Below are positions 8,001 to 15,768 of a stretch of 35,306 bases of DNA, one piece after another. Source of the DNA: Legionella nautarum (GTDB taxonomy: Bacteria > Pseudomonadota > Gammaproteobacteria > Legionellales > Legionellaceae); contig NZ_LNYO01000017.1 in NCBI RefSeq assembly GCF_001467895.1, positions 31,226 through 66,531 of the forward strand, given 5' to 3'. Numbering within the stretch: position 1 is the first letter of the stretch; the number at the start of each line of letters is the position of its first letter. The notes beneath the pieces were generated by a model. It did no database searches, was not told where the DNA came from, and saw only the letters and a program-made list of their open reading frames with translations. Position numbers and translations under genes: made by a program.

Positions 8001-8496
8001 CATTTTAAATAAAGAAGCAGGTATCATTGCCGTACCAGTTATGCATGAAGGTAATACGCAGGCTAGCGATGAAGAAGTGGAACAAATTGTCTTATTAGCC
8101 CAAGATCTTCTTGGCCGAACATTTATTGATAAAGATGGGAAAGAACGCCTCATTGAGTGGCAGGATATCCTATATGTTGCACCATACAACCATCAGGTAA
8201 ACAAATTAAGGCAGGCTCTTGGAGAACAAGCCAAGGTGGGTAGTGTCGATAAATTCCAAGGACAGGAAGCACCGATTGTATTTTTGAGTATGTGTGCAAG
8301 TAGCGGCAATGAATCTCCACGGGGGATTGATTTCTTGTTCAACAAGAACAGAATGAATGTTGCTATTTCCCGTGCACAATGTATTGCAATCATGGTTTAT
8401 AGTCCGATGTTGCTTGATACCTGTGGCAATAATTTAGAGCAAATGGAAATGGTTAATCTATTTTGTACGTTATTGAAGAGTAAAAAATATACTTAA
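5086..8496 (+). CDS. TM0106-type RecB-like nuclease / RNase H-like / SF1 helicase fusion
   Basis: A large DNA-processing protein (about 1136 residues) combining three modules. The N-terminus is a RecB/Cas4-like PD-(D/E)XK nuclease (YSPSDLTLYMESPF, then GYADFL, WDIKLSK and QLCCYAEML) as in TM0106 family proteins. Next is a helix-hairpin-helix-like stretch and an RNase H-like exonuclease domain starting IYFDIEGFP near residue 317. The C-terminal third is a Dna2/UPF1-like superfamily 1 helicase. It has Walker A GPPGSGKT (about 757), Walker B LFIDEAGQ (about 864), motif III GDQMQLGQP (about 891), DKFQGQE (about 1055) and NVAISRAQ (about 1091). I chose GTG at 5086 because GGGAG sits five bases before it; an in-frame TTG lies 12 bases further up. 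It may repair or degrade foreign DNA; a defence role is inferred from context. All key residues appear intact. Confidence 0.85.
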   Translation: MHFEADQIIYSPSDLTLYMESPFASLMEHLACIEPCTLDLVDKEDPLLSVLQHKGLQFEQEILTSFMSQGLQVVSIERGKHAYQDTLNAMHKGVDVIYQAALSLYPFKGYADFLMKVEGDSDLGAFHYEPWDIKLSKTVKPQFVIQLCCYAEMLEVIQNKRPNRITVVTGDKQQVQLATNEHFYYYVHLKERFFEVHGHFSKEDLPDPADSDRFGRWSTYANERLIVSDHLSQVATITKSQIKKLNKAGIKTMQSLMELPQLRVKGIQTEVLKRLQLQANIQKMSIGKEKPLYEILPHDNQKKSGLALLPPESPLDIYFDIEGFPLVDGGLEYLWGIAYFDEKGIRQYKDFWAHDKVQEQAAFQSFIEWVFERWQRDPHMHIYHYANYEIAACRKLMGRYGICEAMVDTLLRNEVFVDLYKIVKGCLRLGEPRYSIKNVEHLYRAKRDTEVGSGGDSVVVYERWREEPDGDSWQSSSILKAIRDYNIDDCHSTQELVNWLRARQQENSIIYLGKTEIVPEPENETITESIRLRDKLLEKASYFKTQGLEQESKVSSLFAWILEFHRREKKPMYWRLFDRLGSSFDELFDDIDCLAYCVRTDKAPYKPTPRSKNLAYEYRFDPSQEFKAAADKYKVLGEERPDGKTLSVTVVKEDSRLNEGIIVLQTGANLSEVVTLIPDEDINAEPIPTAIMHRAEQFYQGQLENTAIHDFLMRHPPRITGMLPDLPIAPSHEPSTRLTQIISAVINLNNSYLTIQGPPGSGKTYTAKHIIAELLKQGKRIGISSNSHKAINHLLISTTEYCKKEGIPAYFACTKETDESLTKLGISIFENKSIAGNLRPSCVIGTTAWGFARPDLENSFDYLFIDEAGQVSVANLIAMSRATKNIILMGDQMQLGQPSQGSHPEESGASILDYLLHTTPTIPENMGVFLGTTYRMHSAVNQFISDAIYEGKLESAVENDKQRILVPETYQGILNKEAGIIAVPVMHEGNTQASDEEVEQIVLLAQDLLGRTFIDKDGKERLIEWQDILYVAPYNHQVNKLRQALGEQAKVGSVDKFQGQEAPIVFLSMCASSGNESPRGIDFLFNKNRMNVAISRAQCIAIMVYSPMLLDTCGNNLEQMEMVNLFCTLLKSKKYT

Positions 8497-8592
8497 CCGC
8501 AATCATCACCTATACTTAACCTTGTTTGACCGAATATATCCTATTTTAATTGGTTATAATGGTTTTTCACAAGAAATAACAAGAGAACGGCA
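8497..8592 (+). promoter_or_regulatory. probable promoter region of the restriction cluster
   Basis: A 96-bp gap between the helicase gene and the HTH gene. It has a consensus -10 box, TATAAT, at 8555-8560, about 33 bases before the HTH start. A TTGACC at 8526-8531 resembles a -35 box, but the 23-base spacing is too long for a standard sigma-70 promoter, so the true -35 is unclear or an activator is used. The downstream gene has only a weak ribosome site (AAGAGA). Confidence 0.4.
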
Positions 8593-8781
8593 ATGAATGA
8601 TAAATGGTTATCCGTTGATGAAATTGGCGAATATCTAGGTGTTAAAAGAGATACCATCTACAAATGGATCAGTGAAAAAAGAATGCCTGCACATAAAATT
8701 GGACGGCTCTGGAAATTTAAAATATCTCAAGTCGATGCCTGGGTTGAAGCAGGTAGTGCAGCAGAAACTGAAAAAGAATAG
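8593..8781 (+). CDS. excisionase-type helix-turn-helix protein
   Basis: A 62-residue MerR/excisionase-like DNA-binding protein (HTH_17 type). The fold pattern is WLSVDEIGEYLGVKRDTIYKWISEKRMPAHKIGRLWKFK, given here only as reference for residues 5-43, with the wing around RLWKFKISQVDAWV. Such proteins can act as recombination directionality factors or as small transcriptional regulators. Here it directly precedes hsdR in the same direction with a 51-base gap, so a controller of the restriction genes is the more likely role. No tyrosine integrase is nearby to suggest excision. Full length for the family. Confidence 0.8.
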   Translation: MNDKWLSVDEIGEYLGVKRDTIYKWISEKRMPAHKIGRLWKFKISQVDAWVEAGSAAETEKE

Positions 8782-8832
8782 CAATTAAGAGGGTTTTACA
8801 TGAATTACAGCATGCACAATAGGTAAGTAATT

Positions 8833-11640
8833 ATGGTCAATCAGAATCCAGAACAAATAGCCCGCGATGAGATCGATGTTTTGCTTAGAAAAGCAGGCTG
8901 GGCTGTACAGGATAAAAAGAAGATCGATTTTTCTGCCTCGTTGGGTGTGGCTGTGCGTGAATATCAAACTGATATTGGCCCTGCTGATTATGTTCTTTTT
9001 GTAGACAAACAGGCAGTAGGTGTTATTGAAGCGAAGCCCGAGTATTGGGGCGAAAAAATCACTACCGTTGAAGAGCAATCCGCTAATTACGCAAATGCGA
9101 AACTCAAATGGGTTAACAACAACCAGCCATTGCGCTTTTTATATGAAAGTACAGGGGTAATCACCCGTTTTACCGATAATTTAGATCCGAATCCACGTTC
9201 ACGAGAAGTATTTAATTTTCATTGCCCTGAAACGCTAGAAAAATGGATGCGTGAAAATAAAAGTCTGCGTGGCCGTCTGCAAGATTTCCCACAACTTCAA
9301 ACCGATAGCTTGCGTAATTGTCAAATTACAGCAATTACTAATTTAGAGGATTCGCTCAAGCAAGACAAACCCCGTGCATTAGTACAAATGGCCACGGGCT
9401 CAGGCAAAACATTTACTGCTATTACAGCTAGCTATCGATTATTAAAAGAACCTGTGAGTGCCAATCGCATCTTGTTTTTGGTAGACACAAAAAACTTAGG
9501 CGAACAGGCAGAGCAAGAGTTTATGAGCTTTGTTCCCAATGACGATAACCGTAAGTTCACAGAGCTCTACTCCGTACAACGACTGAAAAACCAATACATC
9601 GCCAAAGATGCCCAGGTATGCATCAGTACGATCCAGCGGATGTACTCCATTCTGAAAGATGAACCGTTTGATGAAGCCTTGGAAGAAGAAAATCCCGCAG
9701 AAAAATACACTCGATTGAAAGAACCCTTACCGGTTGTTTACAATCGAAAAATTCCTCCAGAGTTTTTCGATATTATTATTATCGATGAATGTCACCGATC
9801 TATCTACAACCTATGGAGACAGGTTTTGGAATATTTCGATGCTTATTTGGTGGGATTGACTGCGACACCCGATAACCGTACCTATGGTTTCTTCCGTAAG
9901 AATGTAGTTAGCGAATATGACCACGAAAAGGCCGTGGCCGATGGTGTCAATGTCGGTAATGAAATCTATGTGATTGAAACTGAAAAAACTAAACAAGGTG
10001 GAAGGCTAACTGCCAAACAACAGGTAGAAAAGCGTGAGCGCACGACTCGTCGTAAACGTTGGGAAACACAAGATGAAGACGAAGCATATACAGGCAAGCA
10101 ACTGGATCGAAATATAGTCAATCCAGATCAGATCCGAACAGTGATTCATGCCTTTAAAGAAGCTCTACCTAGTATATTCCCTGGTCGCCAGGAAGTACCA
10201 AAAACGTTGGTTTTCGCTAAGACTGACAGTCATGCCGATGACATCATTCAAATTGTGCGTGAAGAATTTGGAGAAAGTAATCAATTCTGCAAAAAAGTAA
10301 CCTACAGGGTAGTAAATGACAAAACTGATGCGGATGGAAACATCATAGAAAAGGGAGAAGATCCAAAATCGGTGCTGGCTCAATTTCGGAATGATTACTA
10401 TCCACGTATTGCTGTGACCGTCGATATGATTGCCACTGGTACAGATGTGAAGCCATTAGAATGCTTACTATTTATGCGTGACGTAAAAAGCAAAAATTAT
10501 TTTGAACAGATGAAAGGTCGTGGTACTCGCACCTTGGATAAAGATAGTTTGCAAAAAGTTACGCCCTCTGCGCAAAGCGCAAAAACTCATTATGTGATAG
10601 TCGACGCTATTGGAGTTACACAATCGGTGAAGACTGCCAGTCAACCTCTTATTACAAAACCTGGTATATCACTTAAAGATTTAGCGATGGGAGTCATGAT
10701 GGGCGCTTGTGACAGCGATACAGTGTCTTCACTTGCCGGTCGCTTGGCGCGGCTAGACAAACAGTTAGACGATAAAGAGCGTGCCCGTATTGCGGAAAAA
10801 GCTAATGGTACACCATTATTAATGATTGTTGGTGAGCTGTTTAATGCTATTGATGGCGATCGAGTGGAACAAAAAGCACTGGAAATTACAGGTCAGCCAA
10901 CGGGTACGGATCCTGGAGAAACTGCACGTGAGCAGGCGCAAAAAGAGTTAGTACGTCAAGTTGCGAATGTGTTTAACGGTGAACTAATTGAACTGATTGA
11001 CACAATTCGCCGCGACAAAGAACAAACCATTGTACACGATGATTTAGATACCGTACTTAAAGCCGAATGGGCTGGTGAAACGACAGAAAATGCTAAAGTC
11101 TTAACTCAGGAGTTTGCTGAATATCTTCAACATCAAGCCGATAAGATCGATGCCTTAAACATTTATTTTCATACCCCAGCACGACGTTCTGCGGTCACCT
11201 ATTCTCAAATTAAAGACCTGCTAGAACAGCTCAAGCTAGATCGGCCAAAACTCGCTCCACTACGCATTTGGCATGCCTATGCACATCTCGATAAATATCA
11301 GGGTGATAATCCCATAAGCGAATTGACCGCATTAGTGGCGCTGATACGCCGTGTTTGTGGTATCGACAATCGTATTACACCATTTAATAAAACCGTTAGA
11401 AAGAACTTTCAGGATTGGATAATGAAGTATCATTCAGGCAACAGTGATAAATTTAACGAACAACAAATGGCTTGGCTGCATTTAATCCGAGATCATATCG
11501 CTAGCTCCTGCCACTTTGAGCGTGATGATCTAGATATGGCTCCTTTTAATGCTAAAGGTGGTTTGGGACGTATGTATCAGCTATTTGGTGATCGCATGGA
11601 TTGGGTTATACAAGAGTTAAATCAGGAATTGGTGGCGTAA
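8833..11640 (+). CDS. hsdR: type I restriction enzyme HsdR subunit (EcoEI-like)
   Basis: Motor and nuclease subunit of a type I restriction-modification enzyme. With HsdM and HsdS it translocates unmodified DNA and cuts it at a distance. The N-terminal nuclease domain shows D52 (GPADYVLF) and E66-A67-K68 (VIEAKPE). The helicase has Walker A ATGSGKT (187-193), a DECH box (about 318-321), LTATP, and the motif VI region QMKGRGTRTL (about 559-568). The C-terminal part matches EcoEI-type HsdR. At 935 residues it is complete. AGGTAAG lies about five bases before the ATG. A tiny leader frame of 8 codons (8800-8826) precedes it. The stop shares one base with the hsdS start. The cognate HsdM is not found in this window. 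Confidence 0.95.
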   Translation: MVNQNPEQIARDEIDVLLRKAGWAVQDKKKIDFSASLGVAVREYQTDIGPADYVLFVDKQAVGVIEAKPEYWGEKITTVEEQSANYANAKLKWVNNNQPLRFLYESTGVITRFTDNLDPNPRSREVFNFHCPETLEKWMRENKSLRGRLQDFPQLQTDSLRNCQITAITNLEDSLKQDKPRALVQMATGSGKTFTAITASYRLLKEPVSANRILFLVDTKNLGEQAEQEFMSFVPNDDNRKFTELYSVQRLKNQYIAKDAQVCISTIQRMYSILKDEPFDEALEEENPAEKYTRLKEPLPVVYNRKIPPEFFDIIIIDECHRSIYNLWRQVLEYFDAYLVGLTATPDNRTYGFFRKNVVSEYDHEKAVADGVNVGNEIYVIETEKTKQGGRLTAKQQVEKRERTTRRKRWETQDEDEAYTGKQLDRNIVNPDQIRTVIHAFKEALPSIFPGRQEVPKTLVFAKTDSHADDIIQIVREEFGESNQFCKKVTYRVVNDKTDADGNIIEKGEDPKSVLAQFRNDYYPRIAVTVDMIATGTDVKPLECLLFMRDVKSKNYFEQMKGRGTRTLDKDSLQKVTPSAQSAKTHYVIVDAIGVTQSVKTASQPLITKPGISLKDLAMGVMMGACDSDTVSSLAGRLARLDKQLDDKERARIAEKANGTPLLMIVGELFNAIDGDRVEQKALEITGQPTGTDPGETAREQAQKELVRQVANVFNGELIELIDTIRRDKEQTIVHDDLDTVLKAEWAGETTENAKVLTQEFAEYLQHQADKIDALNIYFHTPARRSAVTYSQIKDLLEQLKLDRPKLAPLRIWHAYAHLDKYQGDNPISELTALVALIRRVCGIDNRITPFNKTVRKNFQDWIMKYHSGNSDKFNEQQMAWLHLIRDHIASSCHFERDDLDMAPFNAKGGLGRMYQLFGDRMDWVIQELNQELVA

Positions 11641-13097
11641 TGGAATCAGAAACTAATTTGTATCAATTACCAAAAGGGTGGGTAAGAACAAAGGTTGGCG
11701 ATATTTTTGAGTTTGCATATGGTAAAGGATTGGTAAAAAGCGCTAGAAAAGAAACCGGTCCATATCCCGTGTATGGTTCTAACGGTGTTGTGGGTTTTCA
11801 TGATGAATATGTTACGGTGGGGCCAAAAGTAATTGTTGGTCGAAAAGGCGCAGCAGGGGCTGTTCACTATTGCAATGAAAACTGCTGGCCAATTGATACA
11901 ACATATTTTATTAACAGCATTAACGTCATAGATTCAAAATTTTCTTATTATCTCTTAAAAAATTTGCGTCTCAATCAATTTGAAACATCTACGGCCATAC
12001 CAGGATTAAATAGAGATGATGCCTACCGGTTGGATATTTTACTTCCTCCACCTCCTGAACAAAAACGCATCGTTGCCAAAATCGAAGAACTCTTCTCCGA
12101 ACTAGACAATGGCATCGCTGCCCTCAAAACCGTCCAAGAACAACTCAAAGTTTATCGCCAAGCTATACTCAAACACGCCTTCGAAGGCAAACTCACCGCC
12201 AAATGGCGCGAGGAAAACCCAGAAAAACTGGAAATCCCAGATCAACTACTCGCCTGCATCCAAAAAGAAAGAAAAACAAAACTTCAAGAGCTTGTTAATC
12301 AAGGAGATAATGAAGCAAAACGTTATCTAACAAAAATAGCGAGAGCTAAAGTTAATCGCCCTGAAAACAAATTACCCTTCAGTGCAAAATGGGTTTCATT
12401 AATTGAAATTTGTACCCTCATCGTCGATTGCCATAACAAAACAGCACCCTATGAAAATCAAGGAATATGGCTCATAAGAACACCATGTGTTAAAGATGGA
12501 AAGATATTTCTAAATGACGAAGCAAGATTCATCTCTGAAGAAACATATGAATATTGGGCAAAGCGCTGTTATCCAAAACCAGGTGACATTATTTTTACTC
12601 GCGAAGCACCAATGGGAGAAGTCGGTATTATTCCTGAAAATACTAAAATATGTATGGGCCAAAGAATGATGTTGCTTCGACCATCAAACCATTTAGCATC
12701 AAAATATCTTCTCTATTCAATGATGGAGCCTGGGTTCCAATCACGAATGAACTTATCTGCTGTAGGCACTGGTGTAAAGCATTTAAGAGTTGGTGATGTT
12801 GAAAATCTTTGTATTCCTATTTTTGGGAGAGCTGAGCAGTCAGCTATTATTGATATCTTGGATGAGCAATTATCTGTGATTGAAGAGCAAGAAAAAGAAA
12901 TAGAAGCATCCCTGAATAAATCCGAAGTTCTCCGCCAAGCCATTCTAAAAAAAGCCTTTTCAGGTCAGCTTGTTTCGCAAGACCCAGAAGATGAACCCGC
13001 CAGCAATTTGCTTGAGCGTATAAGAACAGAAAAGGCAGTAGCAGCCACAAAAACCACTAATAGAAAAAAGCAAAACAAGGTCGTTTGCCATGATTGA
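11640..13097 (+). CDS. hsdS: type I restriction specificity subunit HsdS
   Basis: DNA-recognition subunit of the type I system. It has the usual two-half layout. The first target-recognition domain (about 1-135) is followed by a conserved helical spacer starting PPPPEQKRIVAKIEELF, with the repeat-like segment RQAILKHAFEGKLT. The second recognition domain is followed by EQSAIIDILDEQLSVIE and RQAILKKAFSGQL. The two helical spacers are clearly related, as expected of HsdS. I chose the ATG at 11640, which overlaps the hsdR stop as TAATG (485 residues); an in-frame ATG at 11601 lies inside hsdR. The 3' end overlaps the next gene by 8 bases. The two recognition domains look unrelated to each other, which predicts a split, asymmetric target site. 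Normal full length. Confidence 0.94.
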   Translation: MESETNLYQLPKGWVRTKVGDIFEFAYGKGLVKSARKETGPYPVYGSNGVVGFHDEYVTVGPKVIVGRKGAAGAVHYCNENCWPIDTTYFINSINVIDSKFSYYLLKNLRLNQFETSTAIPGLNRDDAYRLDILLPPPPEQKRIVAKIEELFSELDNGIAALKTVQEQLKVYRQAILKHAFEGKLTAKWREENPEKLEIPDQLLACIQKERKTKLQELVNQGDNEAKRYLTKIARAKVNRPENKLPFSAKWVSLIEICTLIVDCHNKTAPYENQGIWLIRTPCVKDGKIFLNDEARFISEETYEYWAKRCYPKPGDIIFTREAPMGEVGIIPENTKICMGQRMMLLRPSNHLASKYLLYSMMEPGFQSRMNLSAVGTGVKHLRVGDVENLCIPIFGRAEQSAIIDILDEQLSVIEEQEKEIEASLNKSEVLRQAILKKAFSGQLVSQDPEDEPASNLLERIRTEKAVAATKTTNRKKQNKVVCHD

Positions 13098-14160
13098 ATC
13101 CTTATCCATAGCAAAAGTGGCAACTTATGGTGAACAAGCTGAAAATCTCTCTGGATTATCCAAATTTAATTTTATTTTTGGTTCAAATGGAACAGGAAAA
13201 ACGACTATTAGTCGAGTGATCGCAGATCCTGGTGGCTATGAACATTGCACAGCAAACTGGACAGCTAACACAAAACTTCAAACGCTAGTTTATAACCGTG
13301 ATTTTATTGACTCTAACTTTAATCCATCAACTGAAATTAAGGGTGTTTTTACTCTAGGAATGGAGAACATTGAATCACAAAACGAAATTCTTAGAGCAAA
13401 ATCAGATGTAGAAGAGCTGAGAAAAAAAATAATAACTTTGAAAAAAAATTTAGAAGGAGAAGATGGACAAGGCGGTAAAAATGAAGAATTGAAAACGCTT
13501 GAAGAGAATCTCAAAAATAAATGTTGGTTCCAAAAGCAACAATATGATGACAAGCTACATAGTGCGTTTGAAGGCTATCGCAACAATAAAGATAAATTTA
13601 AGGAAAAAATTATTCAGGAATGGAAAGACAATACAGTAACACTAAAACCCTTGGCTGATTTGGAAAAAAATGCCAAGACAATATTTGGTAAAACACCAGA
13701 TAAAGAAATTTTAATTCCGAGCTTTAATTCGGCCACTTTGATTGAATATGAATCAATCTCCATCCTCAGTAAGAGAGTTCTGGGCAAAGCAGATGTTGAC
13801 ATTGCAGGCATGATTAGAAAATTAGGTAACAGTGATTGGATTCGGCAAGGACGTCAGTTTTATGAAGAAAATGAGGGTGTTTGTCCTTTCTGTCAGCAAG
13901 AAACAAACGATGATTTTGCAAAGAGCCTGACTGAATACTTTGATGAGACTTTTGAGGAAGATACTAAAACGATTGATGATTTGGAGGCAAATTACAAATC
14001 AAAAGCAGCCCTTCTCCAGCAAGAGATTACCGAAATTATTTCTAAACCCTCTCGATTTTTAGATATAGAAAAGTTAACGCTGGAAAAACAGCTACTTGAT
14101 ACACGTGTAACACGCTGGCTGCCAAGCGAGATTCCATCGCGAATACTGTTAGCTCCATAA
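13090..14160 (+). CDS. RloC-like AAA ATPase with zinc-hook motif, 3'-truncated
   Basis: N-terminal part of an AAA_13-type, ABC/SMC-like ATPase resembling RloC, a tRNA anticodon nuclease linked to type I restriction loci. Walker A is FGSNGTGKTTISRVI (residues about 30-44). A charged coiled coil spans roughly 95-180. CPFC at residues 265-268 is in the place of a zinc hook, a known feature of RloC. The gene overlaps hsdS by 8 bases, the usual position of rloC/prrC-type genes. Native sequence ends near residue 337 (about 14100). The last about 19 residues, ending RILLAP, are the antisense strand of traD and not real ATPase sequence. The return coiled coil, the Walker B and signature regions and any nuclease domain are therefore missing, and the product is very likely inactive. 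A generic AAA_13 restriction-associated ATPase is the alternative. Confidence 0.8.
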   Translation: MIESLSIAKVATYGEQAENLSGLSKFNFIFGSNGTGKTTISRVIADPGGYEHCTANWTANTKLQTLVYNRDFIDSNFNPSTEIKGVFTLGMENIESQNEILRAKSDVEELRKKIITLKKNLEGEDGQGGKNEELKTLEENLKNKCWFQKQQYDDKLHSAFEGYRNNKDKFKEKIIQEWKDNTVTLKPLADLEKNAKTIFGKTPDKEILIPSFNSATLIEYESISILSKRVLGKADVDIAGMIRKLGNSDWIRQGRQFYEENEGVCPFCQQETNDDFAKSLTEYFDETFEEDTKTIDDLEANYKSKAALLQQEITEIISKPSRFLDIEKLTLEKQLLDTRVTRWLPSEIPSRILLAP

Positions 14161-15677
14161 GAATAATTTTCTCGTGACTCTTCAATTTCTTCTTCTCCCA
14201 ACTCGCTGGCAACCAAACGCGCCATATCTGCACTTGGGCTTCTAAAGAAAAATCGGGTGTTCAGCAGGTCAAACAATTCCTTAGCGCCACCTGATTGACC
14301 ATAAACTTTGGTGAGCTGTGAGAAACTTTGCATTCCTAATAAAAAGCAACCTCCGAATTTTCGGACTTCTGCAATGGTCTCTCCTAAAAGCGGTAATTTA
14401 TGAAGGCTTGGCAATTCATCGCAAATGAACCAAATCCGCCTATCTGGATTAGGCGTAAGGCTTAACAACGTGAGAGAGGCCATGGCTAGCCACATAGACA
14501 TCAAAGGCTTTAATGATTTATGTTGTTCGCCATTGGATGAAATAAAAAGCCAACCACTGTCCTGTTCATTTAATATGTAATTGCGAATAGAAAATGGGCT
14601 TACCCCTTCTGAATTCAATCCTGACAAGGTGGTAAGCGATTTTAAATAGGTGGTAATGACTGAGCGAATAGAAATAGCTGTTTTTTCAATTTTACCGCTT
14701 ACCAAAGTTGCAGCAGGGGTTCCTTTAAGGTAATCCTCCAAATGAGAAAATTCGCCGGTTAATAACAATTTAAGCAGTTTCTCAACGGATCGATCTTTGT
14801 CTTTTCGCATTTTAGCAGCAACTGAGGAGAATACGGTTCTCGCAGCATTCACCCAAAAGGGATCAGAATCACCATGCATCGGAATAAGGCTTTCTGCCAT
14901 GTTTTCAAAATCGGAATCCCGAGGTGCTTCAAGCCACATATCCCAATTAGGACACCTCGCATCAAATGGATTTAGAATGACATCCTGATTTGAATCAAAA
15001 TAATGCGGAATAAAGGCACATCCCTTATCATAGACAATAACTCTATCTCCCCTCTTGCGTAAGGCATCCATAATTTTCATAATGAGCTGACTTTTTCCTG
15101 TACCTACGGTTCCATGAACCAAAAGGTGTTGAACTTCGCTGTTCACTTTGAGCGGAAACCCATCAATGGTGATATCAGAGTTTTCTTTTTTCTCTAGGAT
15201 TTGTTGAATTACATTCTCCTTTGTATCAATACGGCTGCCACGAATAAACTGATTAGCCCGCTGCGCTTTACCCCTGCGAATAAAATAAAAGGCAAGACAA
15301 AGTCCTAAAACAAATGAAAGTACGAATGCTGCCAGGGAAGATTTTCCTAGTAGATCCACTATGTGATTGGCATTCTCTTTGTAATAGGGATAATGCAGAA
15401 TTGTATCCACGCTTTGTTGATAGTTTTTCCCGTGAAAGGGAAGCGTGAAGGTATGCTTTTGTTTCACGAGATTTAAGAAACTTGCATAGTAATAAGCAAT
15501 GGCTTGGTGGAATTTCTCAGGTGATGTAACTAGCCAAGTGATTAAGCCTGTTAATACGACCCAAAGAAAAAGACAAACCCATACCAGCGTTTTAGTAATT
15601 TGATCCCACATCCGCAGATTGTGAAAACTGATTTGCCCGCCACGGGTATAGTGTTTGAAATTAGGCTCTTCACGCAC
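13992..15677 (-). CDS. traD: TraD-like type IV coupling protein, C-terminally truncated
   Basis: Coupling ATPase (VirD4/TraD family) that brings the relaxosome to the secretion channel at the inner membrane. Two membrane segments lie near the N-terminus (VWVCLFLWVVLTGLITWLV and SSLAAFVLSFVLGLCLAFYF). Walker A is GTVGTGKSQLI (about 183-193) and the Walker B region is IWFICDELPSLHKLPLL (about 415). The start is GTG at 15677 with GGAG upstream. TraD-like sequence ends at SIRDGISLGSQRVTR, about residue 525, and the final about 36 residues come from the complement of the RloC-like gene. F TraD is about 717 residues, so the C-terminal region that contacts TraM and directs the relaxosome is missing. 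The ATPase core may fold, but specific docking should be lost. It is separated from the preceding gene by 91 bases. Confidence 0.9.
   Translation of the reverse strand: MREEPNFKHYTRGGQISFHNLRMWDQITKTLVWVCLFLWVVLTGLITWLVTSPEKFHQAIAYYYASFLNLVKQKHTFTLPFHGKNYQQSVDTILHYPYYKENANHIVDLLGKSSLAAFVLSFVLGLCLAFYFIRRGKAQRANQFIRGSRIDTKENVIQQILEKKENSDITIDGFPLKVNSEVQHLLVHGTVGTGKSQLIMKIMDALRKRGDRVIVYDKGCAFIPHYFDSNQDVILNPFDARCPNWDMWLEAPRDSDFENMAESLIPMHGDSDPFWVNAARTVFSSVAAKMRKDKDRSVEKLLKLLLTGEFSHLEDYLKGTPAATLVSGKIEKTAISIRSVITTYLKSLTTLSGLNSEGVSPFSIRNYILNEQDSGWLFISSNGEQHKSLKPLMSMWLAMASLTLLSLTPNPDRRIWFICDELPSLHKLPLLGETIAEVRKFGGCFLLGMQSFSQLTKVYGQSGGAKELFDLLNTRFFFRSPSADMARLVASELGEEEIEESRENYSYGANSIRDGISLGSQRVTRVSSSCFSSVNFSISKNREGLEIISVISCWRRAAFDL
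14098..14106. other. junction between truncated RloC-like gene and truncated traD
   Basis: Read on the minus strand, TraD-like sequence runs to GSQRVTR and then stops matching at 14103; what follows is the complement of the ATPase gene. Read on the plus strand, the ATPase frame enters the complement of traD at the same place. Both genes are cut at one point, as expected for a deletion or recombination that joined two regions. The palindrome ACACGTGT (14101-14108) lies at the joint. No target duplication or IS sequence is seen. Confidence 0.75.
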
Positions 15678-15768
15678 GATATTTACTCCTTATCATCTTT
15701 TTTAGGCAAAGCAGTAGCTACCATTGCCCGAAAAACGGTTAAAATTTATTCTTTTTGGATTTTATTTT

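Noticed and set aside
8593-8781. Excisionase-like gene as proof of an integrase-driven element
   Set aside because: No tyrosine integrase, tRNA or att repeat is in the window, and its place before hsdR fits a restriction controller better.
15685-15726. 13-codon frame (MVATALPKKDDKE) on the minus strand just before traD
   Set aside because: It is too short to support as a gene. It ends at the traD ribosome site by virtue of the GAG-TAA in that site, and could at most be a leader peptide.
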